DNA from: CALHRB01 sp964473465
Lineage (GTDB): Bacteria; Bacteroidota; Ignavibacteria; Kapaibacteriales; UBA2268
Assembly: GCA_964473465.1 (NCBI GenBank)
Contig: CAYYPE010000004.1
Location: 1-64,000, forward strand
Reading direction: 5' to 3'
Length of the DNA stretch: 64,000 bases
Shown: positions 7,490-17,330 of the stretch, one piece after another
Position numbering within the stretch: the first letter of the stretch is position 1
Layout: every line of letters starts with the position of its first letter
Notes under the pieces: model-generated
Database searches by the model: none
What the model saw: only the letters and a program-made list of their open reading frames with translations
What the model was told of the DNA's origin: nothing
Made by a program: the position numbers and the translations under genes

Positions 7490-10400
7490 TTATTTAATAA
7501 TTATAAGTCTGTCAATATAAAGTTTGTTATTGAGTTCTATCTGAATTACATAATTACCAGAAGGAAATTCTTCCATAGATAACTCCATTGAATAAAAATC
7601 CGAATCAGGAATCAAATTGCCTGAAAGTAGAGTTTGTCCAAGATTGTTGATTATTCTATATCTCATCTGATTTCCTGACTGATTATTAACATTCAACTTC
7701 ATTATGCCATTGTTTGGATTCGGGAAAATTTGAAATCTCCCGGACTCCCCAAATTCTTCTACACTGCTGATAAAGTTGAACGGATCAGACATATCGGATA
7801 CGCATCCGTTTTCATCTGTAACCTGAACAGAGTAGAAACCCGATCTCTCTTGATGAAAATACGTATTTCCAACTGCACCGGGAATTTTGTTCCCATTGAA
7901 AAACCACTGATTACCTTTAACAACGCTTGAGTAAAGAGTTCCTTTGCTTTCTGTAATTGTCGGTTTGGGTGGTTTAGGGTTAATTTTAACAGCAACAACA
8001 ATAGAGTCAACAAGATTAGATCCCGGCAATGATTGTTTTAATTTGATGGAACCTGCATCTGGAGCACCCCATTTAACTCTGATTATTCTTTCATTAGCAG
8101 AACCAATGAGTGTTCCACCTGAAATTGTCCAGCCTGTGAGTGCATCTGGGTTTGATGTAGCCTCGTAAACATATTCCATATCCTGGCATACTTCAGTTTC
8201 TCCAATGAAAGAGAGTGCATCAAAAACCTTTACATTCAAATCAACTGAATCCTTGCAACCAGAAGCATTTGTAATGATTAAACGAACTATTCCTGTGCCT
8301 CCTTTACCATCTATTCCCCATTTGACATTACAAAATCTTGTATTTGCAGGTCCGGTGATTGTGCCGCCAAACACGACCCATTTAATAGTTACTCCTGTCC
8401 CTTGTGCAGGTGCTGTATAGGTTAATGTTTTACCTGCATAGGCTTCTGTGTCGCCTGTGAAACTTGCTGTTGGTGATTGAAAGACATCAATATCAATTTC
8501 GATCGAATCTGTGCAACCCTCAGGAGAGGTTTGAATTAATTTTAATTTTCCTTTTCCGACTTTTTCCCAAAGAACTTTGACTTTGTCATAGTTGGGTTTG
8601 TTAATAACTGTACCGCCAACTGCCTTCCATTCATTAAAATATCGAACGTCATCAATAGTTGAATAGACTTCGAAACGGTCAGTACATACTTTCCTTGAAC
8701 CGACTATAGTTCTTATTGGCATTGGATTAATTGTTATAGTAAGAGTAACAGAATCTTTGCATCCCGCATTTGCAGTCTGAACTAACTTTAATAAACCAGT
8801 TTTAGCTGTACCCCATTTAACATAAACAGTGTCATTGTTATTATCACCAACAATAGTACCATTTGTAACAGACCATTTGTTTGAGATTCCGGGCAATCCT
8901 TTGACGTAATACATTTCTGTAGAGGTAGCACATACAACATTTGTACCCAAAACCTGAGGATTTGGGAGAGCATAAATTGTGATATTTTCCCCGTTATCCA
9001 TATTTACAACTGAAGGGTTGGAACCAATAACCCTGATTCTGTATTTTGTTCCATAAACTGTATTTTTCGGAATTCTTGCATTTATATAGCTTGAAGTAGT
9101 TGCCGAAAGCGTTCCAATATTCATTGGGTTGGAAAAAGATCCGTTAGAATCAGATAGTTGTGCGGTGAAAATATTTCCAGCATTGAAATTCCAAAAGGCA
9201 GTGAAATTGACCTGAATTATATCATCTGCACAATATTCATCAGCAAGTGGATGGGTAAATACCGAAGGCAGAATATTATTCTGACGATAAACCGTCAATC
9301 CACCGCCGCTGGTTGATATCCATTTATTTCCGCTATAATCAACAAAAATACATTTTATTGCATTATAAGGTAAAGATGAGTTACCAATATTAAAAATAGT
9401 CCATGTTGTATCAACAAAAGAACCAAATCCCATAGACAATGTTCCAAACCAAAGAATACTTCCCTGTGAAAATAAAGCAGTAATGTGATTTTCTGGTAAA
9501 CTTGAATTACCAGTATTATATACTGTAAAGGAAGTATCATTAAAGCGAGTTAAACCGTTATTAGTTCCAACCCATTTAATATGGGTAGGAGTAAATGCAA
9601 TTGATGTGATATTATTGCTCGGTAAAGCTGAATTACCAGTATTATATACTGTCCAATTTGTGCCGTCAAATTTTGCTAAACCTGAATTTGTTCCGACCCA
9701 TTTATTGCCATTCCTATCGATTTTTACAAAATTTACAATATCGCTTGGAATATTTGAATTCAGAGTATTATATACAGTCCATGTAGTTTTATCCAATTTG
9801 GCAAGTCCTCCATTTTCTGTGGCAATCCAAAGAACATCATTATTATCAATTGAAATATCATTGATTTTGTTTTCGGGAAGACCTGAATTATTTTCATTAT
9901 ATACTGTGAAAACTGTGTCATTATATTTGCCTAAACCGAGAGCAGTTCCAACCCATTTGATATTTTTGCTATCAATGGCTGTAACATAAACATCATCTGA
10001 AGGAATTGCAGAATTTGCAACATTAAACAATGTCCATTGATTGCCAGTGTATTTGGTTAATCCTTTATTTGTAGCTATCCATTTAGCTCCGAACATATCT
10101 TGGGCTATGCATCTGACAGCATTAGAATAAATGCCAGAATGAGAAGGGTCGTATTTGTTCCATGTCGTTCCATCGAATTTTGATAAACTGTCTGCTGTGC
10201 CAATCCATTTTGTTTGTGATGCATCAACAACTATAGCATTAATGATATTATTTGACAATCTTGAGTTCGATGTATTATAAACTGTCCATGTGGCACCATC
10301 ATAATTGGCTAAACCATTAACGGTTCCAATCCAAAATGTATTATCTTCAAAAGAAATACTCTTGACTTCATTAGAAGGAATAGAAGAATTGCCAGTGTTA

Positions 10401-11122
10401 TATACAGTCCAGTTATTGTCATCAAATGTTGCCACACCACCGAATTTAGTGCCGAACCATTTGTGACCACCCGGTTCGATAGCTATACAAAGTACAATCA
10501 TATCTGGAAGGCCAGAATTTAAAGTATTATAATTTTGCCATAAAGTCCCATCATATCTATAAACACCGTGTTGTGATGCAACCCAAATTATACTATCCTG
10601 AGCCGCAACGTCGAATATTACATTGCTTAACATAGGAGTGTTTCCTGTGTTGAAAATTGTCCAGTTTGAACCATTATATCTTGCCAAACCATTGTCAGTT
10701 CCGACCCAGATATGGTTTCTGCTATCCACCGCAATTGATGAGACATTATTAGATGGAATATTTGAATTGGAAGTATTATAATTAACCCAATTTGTTCCAT
10801 CAAATCTAACAAGACCTTTTTGTTCAGTTGCTATCCACTTATAACCACTTGCATCAATTGCTAAATCATTGATGAAGTTATCGGGCAAACCTGAATTGGC
10901 TTTGTTGTAGTAAAACCATGTGTTGTTGGATTTCTGAAGCCTTGAAATCCCACCAGATTGTGTTCCAATCCAGACATTGTTTCCATCATCAGCCAATGAT
11001 GTAACATACCTTCCGTCAGTCAGGTTTAGCCATGAGGACATTTGTGAGTGTAAATTTTCACTATAAAAGATGAGCAAAACTGAAATTACTAAATACCAAA
11101 GCGGTTTTCTAATTAATTTCAT
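7490..11122 (-). CDS. Secreted 14-blade propeller protein with Ig-like domains and T9SS sorting tail
   Basis: 1210 residues. A signal peptide ends near LHSQ (residue 27). Residues about 35-620 hold 14 repeats of about 48 residues with the pattern W-(I/V)-G-T-x-x-G-L-x-x-(Y/F)-D-G-x-x-W-T-x-Y-N-T, the two-component-regulator propeller (Reg_prop) repeat; 14 copies would make two seven-bladed propellers. Residues about 625-1100 contain several Ig/PKD-like modules with paired Cys in phrases such as NPMP and GCKDSV/GCTDSI. The last 80 residues (FQIFPNPNNG to the basic end) are a T9SS type A sorting domain. No kinase or DNA-binding domain is present. A strong AAGGAG ribosome-binding site sits 7 nt before the ATG. 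The likely location is the cell surface or outside the cell; ligand unknown. Confidence 0.9.
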   Translation of the reverse strand: MKLIRKPLWYLVISVLLIFYSENLHSQMSSWLNLTDGRYVTSLADDGNNVWIGTQSGGISRLQKSNNTWFYYNKANSGLPDNFINDLAIDASGYKWIATEQKGLVRFDGTNWVNYNTSNSNIPSNNVSSIAVDSRNHIWVGTDNGLARYNGSNWTIFNTGNTPMLSNVIFDVAAQDSIIWVASQHGVYRYDGTLWQNYNTLNSGLPDMIVLCIAIEPGGHKWFGTKFGGVATFDDNNWTVYNTGNSSIPSNEVKSISFEDNTFWIGTVNGLANYDGATWTVYNTSNSRLSNNIINAIVVDASQTKWIGTADSLSKFDGTTWNKYDPSHSGIYSNAVRCIAQDMFGAKWIATNKGLTKYTGNQWTLFNVANSAIPSDDVYVTAIDSKNIKWVGTALGLGKYNDTVFTVYNENNSGLPENKINDISIDNNDVLWIATENGGLAKLDKTTWTVYNTLNSNIPSDIVNFVKIDRNGNKWVGTNSGLAKFDGTNWTVYNTGNSALPSNNITSIAFTPTHIKWVGTNNGLTRFNDTSFTVYNTGNSSLPENHITALFSQGSILWFGTLSMGFGSFVDTTWTIFNIGNSSLPYNAIKCIFVDYSGNKWISTSGGGLTVYRQNNILPSVFTHPLADEYCADDIIQVNFTAFWNFNAGNIFTAQLSDSNGSFSNPMNIGTLSATTSSYINARIPKNTVYGTKYRIRVIGSNPSVVNMDNGENITIYALPNPQVLGTNVVCATSTEMYYVKGLPGISNKWSVTNGTIVGDNNNDTVYVKWGTAKTGLLKLVQTANAGCKDSVTLTITINPMPIRTIVGSRKVCTDRFEVYSTIDDVRYFNEWKAVGGTVINKPNYDKVKVLWEKVGKGKLKLIQTSPEGCTDSIEIDIDVFQSPTASFTGDTEAYAGKTLTYTAPAQGTGVTIKWVVFGGTITGPANTRFCNVKWGIDGKGGTGIVRLIITNASGCKDSVDLNVKVFDALSFIGETEVCQDMEYVYEATSNPDALTGWTISGGTLIGSANERIIRVKWGAPDAGSIKLKQSLPGSNLVDSIVVAVKINPKPPKPTITESKGTLYSSVVKGNQWFFNGNKIPGAVGNTYFHQERSGFYSVQVTDENGCVSDMSDPFNFISSVEEFGESGRFQIFPNPNNGIMKLNVNNQSGNQMRYRIINNLGQTLLSGNLIPDSDFYSMELSMEEFPSGNYVIQIELNNKLYIDRLIIIK

Positions 11123-11287
11123 CGAGTAACTCCTTAAAAATTAAAAATTAATAGTCAAAATAAATATATCAAACAAATATTATACCGAAATATTTTTTGT
11201 TGTAATTTTTTTTATAAATAAAAAAGACGAAATAAACAACTATCATTGTTACTTAAGCGAAATTTCATAAAAAATTTTCCAATAAAT

Positions 11288-11899
11288 TTATTTATGATGA
11301 ATACTATCTTTCTGAAGTTTTCTGATATAATGAACCAATGCCCAACGGTCAGTTTCATTTAATTTATAATTAACTGGAAACATTAAATTCTGGCCGGCAC
11401 TAAGGATGTGAAAAATCCTTGCATCAGAAATCGAACGGGTAAAGTCTCTGGTTAAATTTGCGGGTGCGGGAAATCCCTCCTCACCTTCTTTTAGCTTTAC
11501 ATTTGTGATGATAACACCTTTACCCTTTCCATCATGATTATGGCAGGGAACGCAGAATGTTTCAAAGCGATTTTTACCTCTTGCAATAACCTTTTCAGTT
11601 GGCTCGAGTGGGTTTTTGTTATGAACCTCAGCTTCTTCATATTCAAGGTCAGTAAGATGATATTTTGAGCCAAATTTAGGTATAGTATTATCTATAGGAT
11701 TCCTGAAGGAAGAGCTATCAGAAAAAAAGTTGCTTTCTGTTTGTGGTAAAGGCTTAATCTGATTGTCCATATCTGCAATTATTTCAAAAGGTTGGAATTC
11801 CCTGTAAATTTTTATTACTCCCAATTGCAAAAATATTCCCACAATCAGTAAAAAAACTGATAAAATCATTAATATCCATTTGAAAATTGGTTTATTCAT
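11288..11899 (-). CDS. actE: Alternative complex III subunit ActE, monoheme cytochrome c
   Basis: 203 residues from the ATG at 11899. One N-terminal membrane helix (FKWILMILSVFLLIVGIFLQ) is followed by a periplasmic cytochrome c domain with one CVPCH heme site and a distal Met in QNLMFPVNY. Alternative complex III replaces cytochrome bc1: it oxidises menaquinol and passes electrons to cytochromes or terminal oxidases. The longer frame starting at 11986 would run 95 bp into actD and adds no family sequence. The chosen ATG overlaps the actD stop by 8 bp. Some characterised ActE proteins are lipoproteins, but no Cys follows the hydrophobic segment here, so this one appears to be helix-anchored. 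Confidence 0.9.
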   Translation of the reverse strand: MNKPIFKWILMILSVFLLIVGIFLQLGVIKIYREFQPFEIIADMDNQIKPLPQTESNFFSDSSSFRNPIDNTIPKFGSKYHLTDLEYEEAEVHNKNPLEPTEKVIARGKNRFETFCVPCHNHDGKGKGVIITNVKLKEGEEGFPAPANLTRDFTRSISDARIFHILSAGQNLMFPVNYKLNETDRWALVHYIRKLQKDSIHHK

Positions 11900-12413
11900 A
11901 GTTTTTGTGAACAATAATTTTTTGCTTGTCCATAAATTCAAGAAGATACTTTCTGAAAAAATCATCATTGACTGCTTCAACATCAACTTTTAGAACTGAT
12001 TTCCCTTCTGATATCAATTGTTTAATCTCCTTTTCAATCTCAGGTTTATTTATTCTTGATTTTGAAATTAGCAAGAAAAACTGAAGAATTGAAAGCACTG
12101 ATAAAAATACCATAAATTCAAAAGTAATTGGTATTGATATCAATAGGCTGAAAAAAGGCTTTCCCGAAAGATTCAAAGGATAATCAACGCCGGAAGTCCA
12201 GAATTGAAAAAAGAGGGCTAATGCAATTGCTAAAATTCCTGCAATTAAAGCTATAAATGGCAAAATTCTGCTTCTGTTATCTAAATGAAAATCACTGTTA
12301 ATACTCATTGGTGAATAATATTCATGGTTGAAATTTCTTTTTGAAAAAATTTTATTGTAGAAGAATTCAAAGTCTTCGAAATCATGAAATACAACATATA
12401 ATATCTTATTCAT
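11892..12413 (-). CDS. actD: Alternative complex III subunit ActD (DUF3341)
   Basis: 173 residues. A short cytoplasmic N-terminal domain (ILYVVFHDFEDFEFF, a DUF3341-type start) is followed by the conserved YYSPMSINSD segment and two membrane helices (about 51-70 and 93-116). ActD is a small membrane subunit that packs beside ActC in alternative complex III. Its position between actC and actE is the standard order A-B-C-D-E. Start and stop both overlap neighbours by 8 bp, in each case as ATGAATAA, which implies translational coupling. Confidence 0.9.
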   Translation of the reverse strand: MNKILYVVFHDFEDFEFFYNKIFSKRNFNHEYYSPMSINSDFHLDNRSRILPFIALIAGILAIALALFFQFWTSGVDYPLNLSGKPFFSLLISIPITFEFMVFLSVLSILQFFLLISKSRINKPEIEKEIKQLISEGKSVLKVDVEAVNDDFFRKYLLEFMDKQKIIVHKNYE

Positions 12414-13752
12414 ATTTTTTCTTGATTATATTAAATTTCGATAAGTCATATATTGAAAAAATCGGAAAATACCTAAAAAAAATCAGAAATAATGTCATAA
12501 ATAATCCAAAACTTCCGATCAAAATTGAAATTTCTGTCAATGTCGGAAAATAGATGTTCTGGTTTGAAGTGAGATAATCCTTTGCAAGGTTGGGAACAAT
12601 AATTGAATATCTTTCGAGCCACATACCTATCAACACCAAAATTGAGACTAACAAAGAAAATGAAATATTTCTTCGAATTTTTCTAAACCATAATAGTTGT
12701 GGAAAAATAATATTCAATAATAACATTGCCCAGAAAACAAATTTATAATCACCCGTCACTCTGAAGATTAGTGATTGATTTTCGAATGAATTAGCTCCAT
12801 AAAAAACAAAAAAGAATTCTGTCAGATATGAATATGTCAGCATAAGCCCTGAAACAAGCATTAACTTGTTCACTTTTTCCATCACATCAACAGAAATAAT
12901 ATCTTCTAATTTGAATAGAAGCCTGCAAATAGCCAGCAATACTATCAAAGAGGCACATCCCGAAAATATTGCCCCCGCAACAAAATATGGTGGCATTATA
13001 GTTGTATGCCAGCCGGGAACCAAACTCACAGCAAAATCAAATGACACAATCGAATGGACTGAAAGAACAAGCGGGGTTATCAGCCCTGCTATAACCAGAT
13101 AAGTTGCTCTATAATTGCTCCACTGTTTTGAACTTCCCAGCCAGAAAGCACTGAAAAAATTATACACTTTACGAAGAAATACTGATTTAACTTTTTGAGA
13201 TAATATAGCTAAATCAGGGATTAAACCTATGTATAAAAAAATCAGGGAAGATATTAGATAAATTAATATTGCAAAAACATCCCACATCAAAGGTGATTTG
13301 AAATTAACCCAAACTCCCGATTGAATAGGAAAAGGCAAAACCCAGAAAATTGTCAGCCATGGCCTTCCGGTATGAAAAACAGGATAGATAATTGCTGTAA
13401 AAAGAGCAAATATTGTCATTGCTTCCGCTATCCTGTGAATTCCGGCTCTCCAATGTTGCCTGAAAAGGAATAAAATAGCAGAAATTAATGACCCGGCATG
13501 ACTGATTCCTATCCAGAAAACAAAATTTGTTATGTCCATCGCCCATGGAATTGAATTGCTTATTCCCCAGAGCTTTAGGCCTTTGCTTGTTGTAAGATAT
13601 ACTCCTGTAACTGCAAATAGTGTGATGAAAATTGATAGAGATAGTAAAAATTTAAAAATACCTGAAGATTTATCGTCTAATGAACTCTTGACAATATCTG
13701 TCAACTCATTAAAACTCTGCGTTTTTGTGATATTTTCATTATCGTCAGGCAT
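12406..13752 (-). CDS. actC: Alternative complex III subunit ActC, NrfD-like quinol-binding membrane protein
   Basis: 448 residues with about ten membrane helices. The family marks are the NFVFWIGISHAGSLISAILFL helix and WRAGIHRIAEAMTIFA, both typical of NrfD/PsrC/ActC proteins. NrfD-type subunits bind menaquinol at the periplasmic side and deliver electrons to the iron-sulfur subunit, here ActB. The gene begins inside the end of actB (ATGCCTGA, 8-bp overlap) and ends inside the start of actD. In most alternative complex III operons a second NrfD-like subunit, ActF, follows actE; none is present here. Confidence 0.95.
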   Translation of the reverse strand: MPDDNENITKTQSFNELTDIVKSSLDDKSSGIFKFLLSLSIFITLFAVTGVYLTTSKGLKLWGISNSIPWAMDITNFVFWIGISHAGSLISAILFLFRQHWRAGIHRIAEAMTIFALFTAIIYPVFHTGRPWLTIFWVLPFPIQSGVWVNFKSPLMWDVFAILIYLISSLIFLYIGLIPDLAILSQKVKSVFLRKVYNFFSAFWLGSSKQWSNYRATYLVIAGLITPLVLSVHSIVSFDFAVSLVPGWHTTIMPPYFVAGAIFSGCASLIVLLAICRLLFKLEDIISVDVMEKVNKLMLVSGLMLTYSYLTEFFFVFYGANSFENQSLIFRVTGDYKFVFWAMLLLNIIFPQLLWFRKIRRNISFSLLVSILVLIGMWLERYSIIVPNLAKDYLTSNQNIYFPTLTEISILIGSFGLFMTLFLIFFRYFPIFSIYDLSKFNIIKKKYE

Positions 13753-16510
13753 TATTTATTTCTTTCCTTTCCTTTCTTACATAAGCTACTGAAGGTTTTG
13801 TGTTAAGGAATTCAAGTTTATGAAAGATATCTTTATCCCTCATTAATTTTGATATTTTACTTGTTTTATCATTCAAATCACCAAATATAATTGCTTCCGA
13901 AGGGCATGCTTCCTGACAGGCAGTTTTAATATTACCATCGGGTATATATTTTAATCCTTTGTTTTTCGAATCAATCCTTTGACGATTAATTCTCTGAACA
14001 CAAAAAGTGCATTTCTCGGCAATGCCTCTCATTCTGACCGTTATTTCTGTATTCAACATATTTTCCAGAGGTGAGCGAACATTTTCATAGTAGTTTTCAT
14101 AATTAAATTTTCTTACATTATAGGGGCAATTGACCATGCAGAACCTTGCACCTATGCAACGGTTATAAGTCATTTCATTAATTCCTTCAGCATTATGGCT
14201 TGTTGCACCGACCGGACAAACACTTTCGCAAGGTGCATTTTCACAGTGTTGGCAAAGCATTGGTTCGAAAAAAATATCACCAAAATCTTTTCCTTCATAT
14301 CTGTCAATTTTAATCCAATGCATTATCCGACCTTTTTGAATCTCATTTTTCCCGACAATAGGAATATTATTTTCAAACTGACAGGATATAACACATGAAT
14401 TGCAACCAATGCATCTTGATAGATCAATCAACATCCCCCATTTTTGTCCTTTGTATTCATAACCAGGATAAATTGAATTTTTCCGGACTAATGTCTTATC
14501 TACCAGATTATCATTTGCTTTAAATTGAGTCTGTGACATCGCAAACTTAATCTTTTTGTTTGTTTTTTCTAATTTGATGGGTATTAGGGTTAACACTGTT
14601 TCATTTTCGCTGATGTAATTTAAAATAAAGGGATTTACACCGTAAATAACATCTGAATTTTTAATTTTTCTACCAAAACCTGATGAAATTACTATCGTTC
14701 TATCGGCTATACCATTCAAAATAAAAACAGGAATTTCAATTTGGCTATCACCTGAAATTAGCCTAACAATATCTCCGTCTTTAATATCATATTTTGTAGC
14801 TAATGCAGTTGAAATATATCCCGCATTTTCCCATGTAATTTTGCTGATTGGCTCAGGTAACTCCAATAAGTAGGGATTATTAGGCTCATAATCATCATAA
14901 AAGGTATAAGATGGTATTATCTTTAAATAAATATCAGATTTTGAATTGTTAACACCTATAAAAGTATAATTTGAAGTATCCCTATTCAGTTTTATCTTGT
15001 TTTGTGAATTACTTATTTTCTCTCCAGTAAAATAGCCTTGCCTTATAGCAACATCCCAGTCATTCCAATTTTTTATTTTCTCTTTATAGAATTCTCTGAT
15101 GTAATCATAGTAAGTATCAAAATTTTCAATATTATCATCAAAACTTTGATATAGTTTCAGAAGAAATTCCTCAGATGATATGGATTCTTTATTTAGTGGC
15201 TTAATAACAGGTTGAATTATTGAATAACTCCCATCATAAAAAACAAGATCTCCCCATTTTTCTAAATAATGAGATGCAGGCAGTTTTAATCCTGCTCTTT
15301 GATAAGTTTCATCTGGATATAAGGAAAGAGAAATAAAATCCTCTGGTTGTATTTTTGTGAAAGAATTTTTTAAATCTTGGTGACAAGAATAAAAAGGATT
15401 AGATTCAAGAAAAATTATAGTGCAATTATTTTGAGCTATATACTTACCCGAAAGAATTTCTCTATCTTCATCTGTATAAGATTGGCTGAAAGGAATCAAA
15501 CTATTGGGATCATAAATTTTATCATTTCCAATGTTTCCTAATTCGTAATTGATCAACATTATAATTTCCGCTATATCATCGGGTATATTATCTCCCGGAA
15601 CTATCACAGATTTTTCACCGAATCTAATCAATGAATCGGCAATATCTTTTGCATAGCTATCATATTTTTTTGTATTATTTGATTTTAGATGTTCCTCCTC
15701 TAAAAAGTTTTTCTTGTCTGAAAAATGCAAATAAATATTCAAAATAAAATCTAATAATTCATCTGAAGGGACAGAATATCTTCTATCTGAATAAATACCA
15801 GTCAGAGTAAGGTTAGATTCAATGCTGATAAGAGAGTTTCCCGAATTTTTTTTATCAGTCAGTTTTTTTGCAAATATCGGTGATAATTTATGTGTCCCGA
15901 GAATATCTGCTTCAACAGTAATCACAAAATCAGCTTTATCAAAATCAGGCATAAATTCAGCATCTATATCAAAAAGCTTTCTGTTAACACTTGAAATTAT
16001 GGACTTAAACGGAGAATATCTGACAAAGTGAATGGATTCATTTATCTCTTTTAACTTCTGAATCAAATTTTGAAAAGATGGAGAACAATTTTCATTAATA
16101 AAAACAACAATCTCTTTACCGGAAGATATATCTTGCAGAACTTTATCAAAAATAATCTTTATGGATTCTTCAATTGTTTTTCTTGAACGATTGATTTCAG
16201 GTTTGAAAAATCTTTCTGGATTGTATAAGGAATATAATGAACCTTGAATTAATTGATTCACTACCCCAAAAGTCGCTTTGTGGTCAGAATTTCCATCTAT
16301 TTTAATCGGTTTACCATCTACAGTTTTTATAGTAATACCATAGGCACAATTTTTTATCTGGAAAGCTGAATTAAAATATACAGGGCTACCGGGTTTTGAG
16401 AACTCTGAAGGATTAACTGCTGGAACAATTTTATGCTCAGGCCTCTGGCAGCTTGCCGATAATAAAGCAAGTGAAGAACTGACGTAAGTTAAAAAGTCTC
16501 GTCTTTTCAT
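13745..16510 (-). CDS. actB: Alternative complex III subunit ActB, molybdopterin-like plus iron-sulfur subunit
   Basis: 921 residues. A twin-arginine start (KRRDFLTYV) leads into a hydrophobic segment ending LLSASC; lipid attachment at this Cys is known for some ActB proteins and possible here, although the lipobox is imperfect. Residues about 40-680 match the molybdopterin-oxidoreductase fold, which holds no cofactor in characterised ActB proteins. The C-terminal third is a four-cluster ferredoxin-like domain with CIGCNSCVISC, CQHCENAPCESVCP, CIGARFCMVNCP and CTFCVQ...CQEACP. The third motif has CIGARFC instead of the usual CxxCxxC, which leaves three Cys and suggests a [3Fe-4S] cluster there, as known for the family. 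The gene starts 4 bp after actA. Confidence 0.95.
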   Translation of the reverse strand: MKRRDFLTYVSSSLALLSASCQRPEHKIVPAVNPSEFSKPGSPVYFNSAFQIKNCAYGITIKTVDGKPIKIDGNSDHKATFGVVNQLIQGSLYSLYNPERFFKPEINRSRKTIEESIKIIFDKVLQDISSGKEIVVFINENCSPSFQNLIQKLKEINESIHFVRYSPFKSIISSVNRKLFDIDAEFMPDFDKADFVITVEADILGTHKLSPIFAKKLTDKKNSGNSLISIESNLTLTGIYSDRRYSVPSDELLDFILNIYLHFSDKKNFLEEEHLKSNNTKKYDSYAKDIADSLIRFGEKSVIVPGDNIPDDIAEIIMLINYELGNIGNDKIYDPNSLIPFSQSYTDEDREILSGKYIAQNNCTIIFLESNPFYSCHQDLKNSFTKIQPEDFISLSLYPDETYQRAGLKLPASHYLEKWGDLVFYDGSYSIIQPVIKPLNKESISSEEFLLKLYQSFDDNIENFDTYYDYIREFYKEKIKNWNDWDVAIRQGYFTGEKISNSQNKIKLNRDTSNYTFIGVNNSKSDIYLKIIPSYTFYDDYEPNNPYLLELPEPISKITWENAGYISTALATKYDIKDGDIVRLISGDSQIEIPVFILNGIADRTIVISSGFGRKIKNSDVIYGVNPFILNYISENETVLTLIPIKLEKTNKKIKFAMSQTQFKANDNLVDKTLVRKNSIYPGYEYKGQKWGMLIDLSRCIGCNSCVISCQFENNIPIVGKNEIQKGRIMHWIKIDRYEGKDFGDIFFEPMLCQHCENAPCESVCPVGATSHNAEGINEMTYNRCIGARFCMVNCPYNVRKFNYENYYENVRSPLENMLNTEITVRMRGIAEKCTFCVQRINRQRIDSKNKGLKYIPDGNIKTACQEACPSEAIIFGDLNDKTSKISKLMRDKDIFHKLEFLNTKPSVAYVRKERKEINNA

Positions 16511-16514
16511 AAAT

Positions 16515-17228
16515 TTAGTAATGACATGCTGAGCAATTTTCGTTAGCCCTTGAAAAAATATGTGGGCTTACAATATCACTAATATATTCACTTTCATAAT
16601 AATCAGATAGCCACATTCCGAACGAGGGATTTACAATTGAATAATATCTTTTTTTGTATAAATTCAGAGAATCCATATTGATGTCAGCAGTAAAAATTCC
16701 AGATATTTCTCTTGCAGGAACCACATATTTTTCGGGGTATCTATGGCAATCAATACACCAAGACATCGTTATCGGTCTAAATTGAAATATTTTCTCCATT
16801 TTTTCAACTTCACCATGACAGGTTGAGCAGTCAATCAATGAATTAATATGAACTTTATGATTGAATTTGGTAAAATCTGGAACCCTATAAACCCTCCTCC
16901 AGACTATAGGTCTAAGAGAATCAAAACTAACATTCAATGGCTTAATTAATTCAGAAGTATTTTTGAGAGCAACATGGCAAACCATACAGGAATAAGTTGT
17001 CGGGATTTCGGAAAATTCTGAATTTTCTGCACTTGAATGACAGAAAAGGCATTTCATTCCAAAGTCTCCTGAATGAACCTTGTGAGAAAATTGAATTGGT
17101 TGAGCAGGCATAAATCCGGTATTTTTTATCACATAGTCATAGAGTATATAAATCGCTACAATAGTTACAATTATCCAGACCAACCAAAAAATAACGTTTT
17201 TATTATTGACCGACTTCAAATCAGTCAT
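16515..17228 (-). CDS. actA: Alternative complex III subunit ActA, pentaheme cytochrome c
   Basis: 237 residues. One N-terminal membrane helix (VIFWLVWIIVTIVAIYILY) anchors a periplasmic domain with five CxxCH heme sites: CLFCH, CMVCH, CSTCH, CIDCH and CSACH, the last two residues before the C-terminus. FSHKVH and FNHKVH supply distal ligands. It is the electron-exit cytochrome of alternative complex III. As first gene of the operon it should carry the promoter in the 102-bp gap (17229-17330) downstream of lat, or be read through from lat; I could not identify a promoter. Confidence 0.95.
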   Translation of the reverse strand: MTDLKSVNNKNVIFWLVWIIVTIVAIYILYDYVIKNTGFMPAQPIQFSHKVHSGDFGMKCLFCHSSAENSEFSEIPTTYSCMVCHVALKNTSELIKPLNVSFDSLRPIVWRRVYRVPDFTKFNHKVHINSLIDCSTCHGEVEKMEKIFQFRPITMSWCIDCHRYPEKYVVPAREISGIFTADINMDSLNLYKKRYYSIVNPSFGMWLSDYYESEYISDIVSPHIFSRANENCSACHY

Positions 17229-17330
17229 AAATTAACTACCTTTATTTTCAATTACATAGCAATTTAGCAAAATTCAACAATATATCTGATTAATGAGAAA
17301 TAAATAAACTGTTAAGTTTATAAATTGTAA

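Noticed and set aside
7490..11122. Regular repeats of about 144 bp that might be a CRISPR or tandem DNA repeat
   Set aside because: The period equals 48 codons and the repeats are diverged at DNA level but conserved as propeller blades, so they are protein repeats.
11900..11986. Longer N-terminus for ActE
   Set aside because: It would overlap actD by 95 bp, whereas the chosen ATG gives the same 8-bp overlap as the other act junctions.
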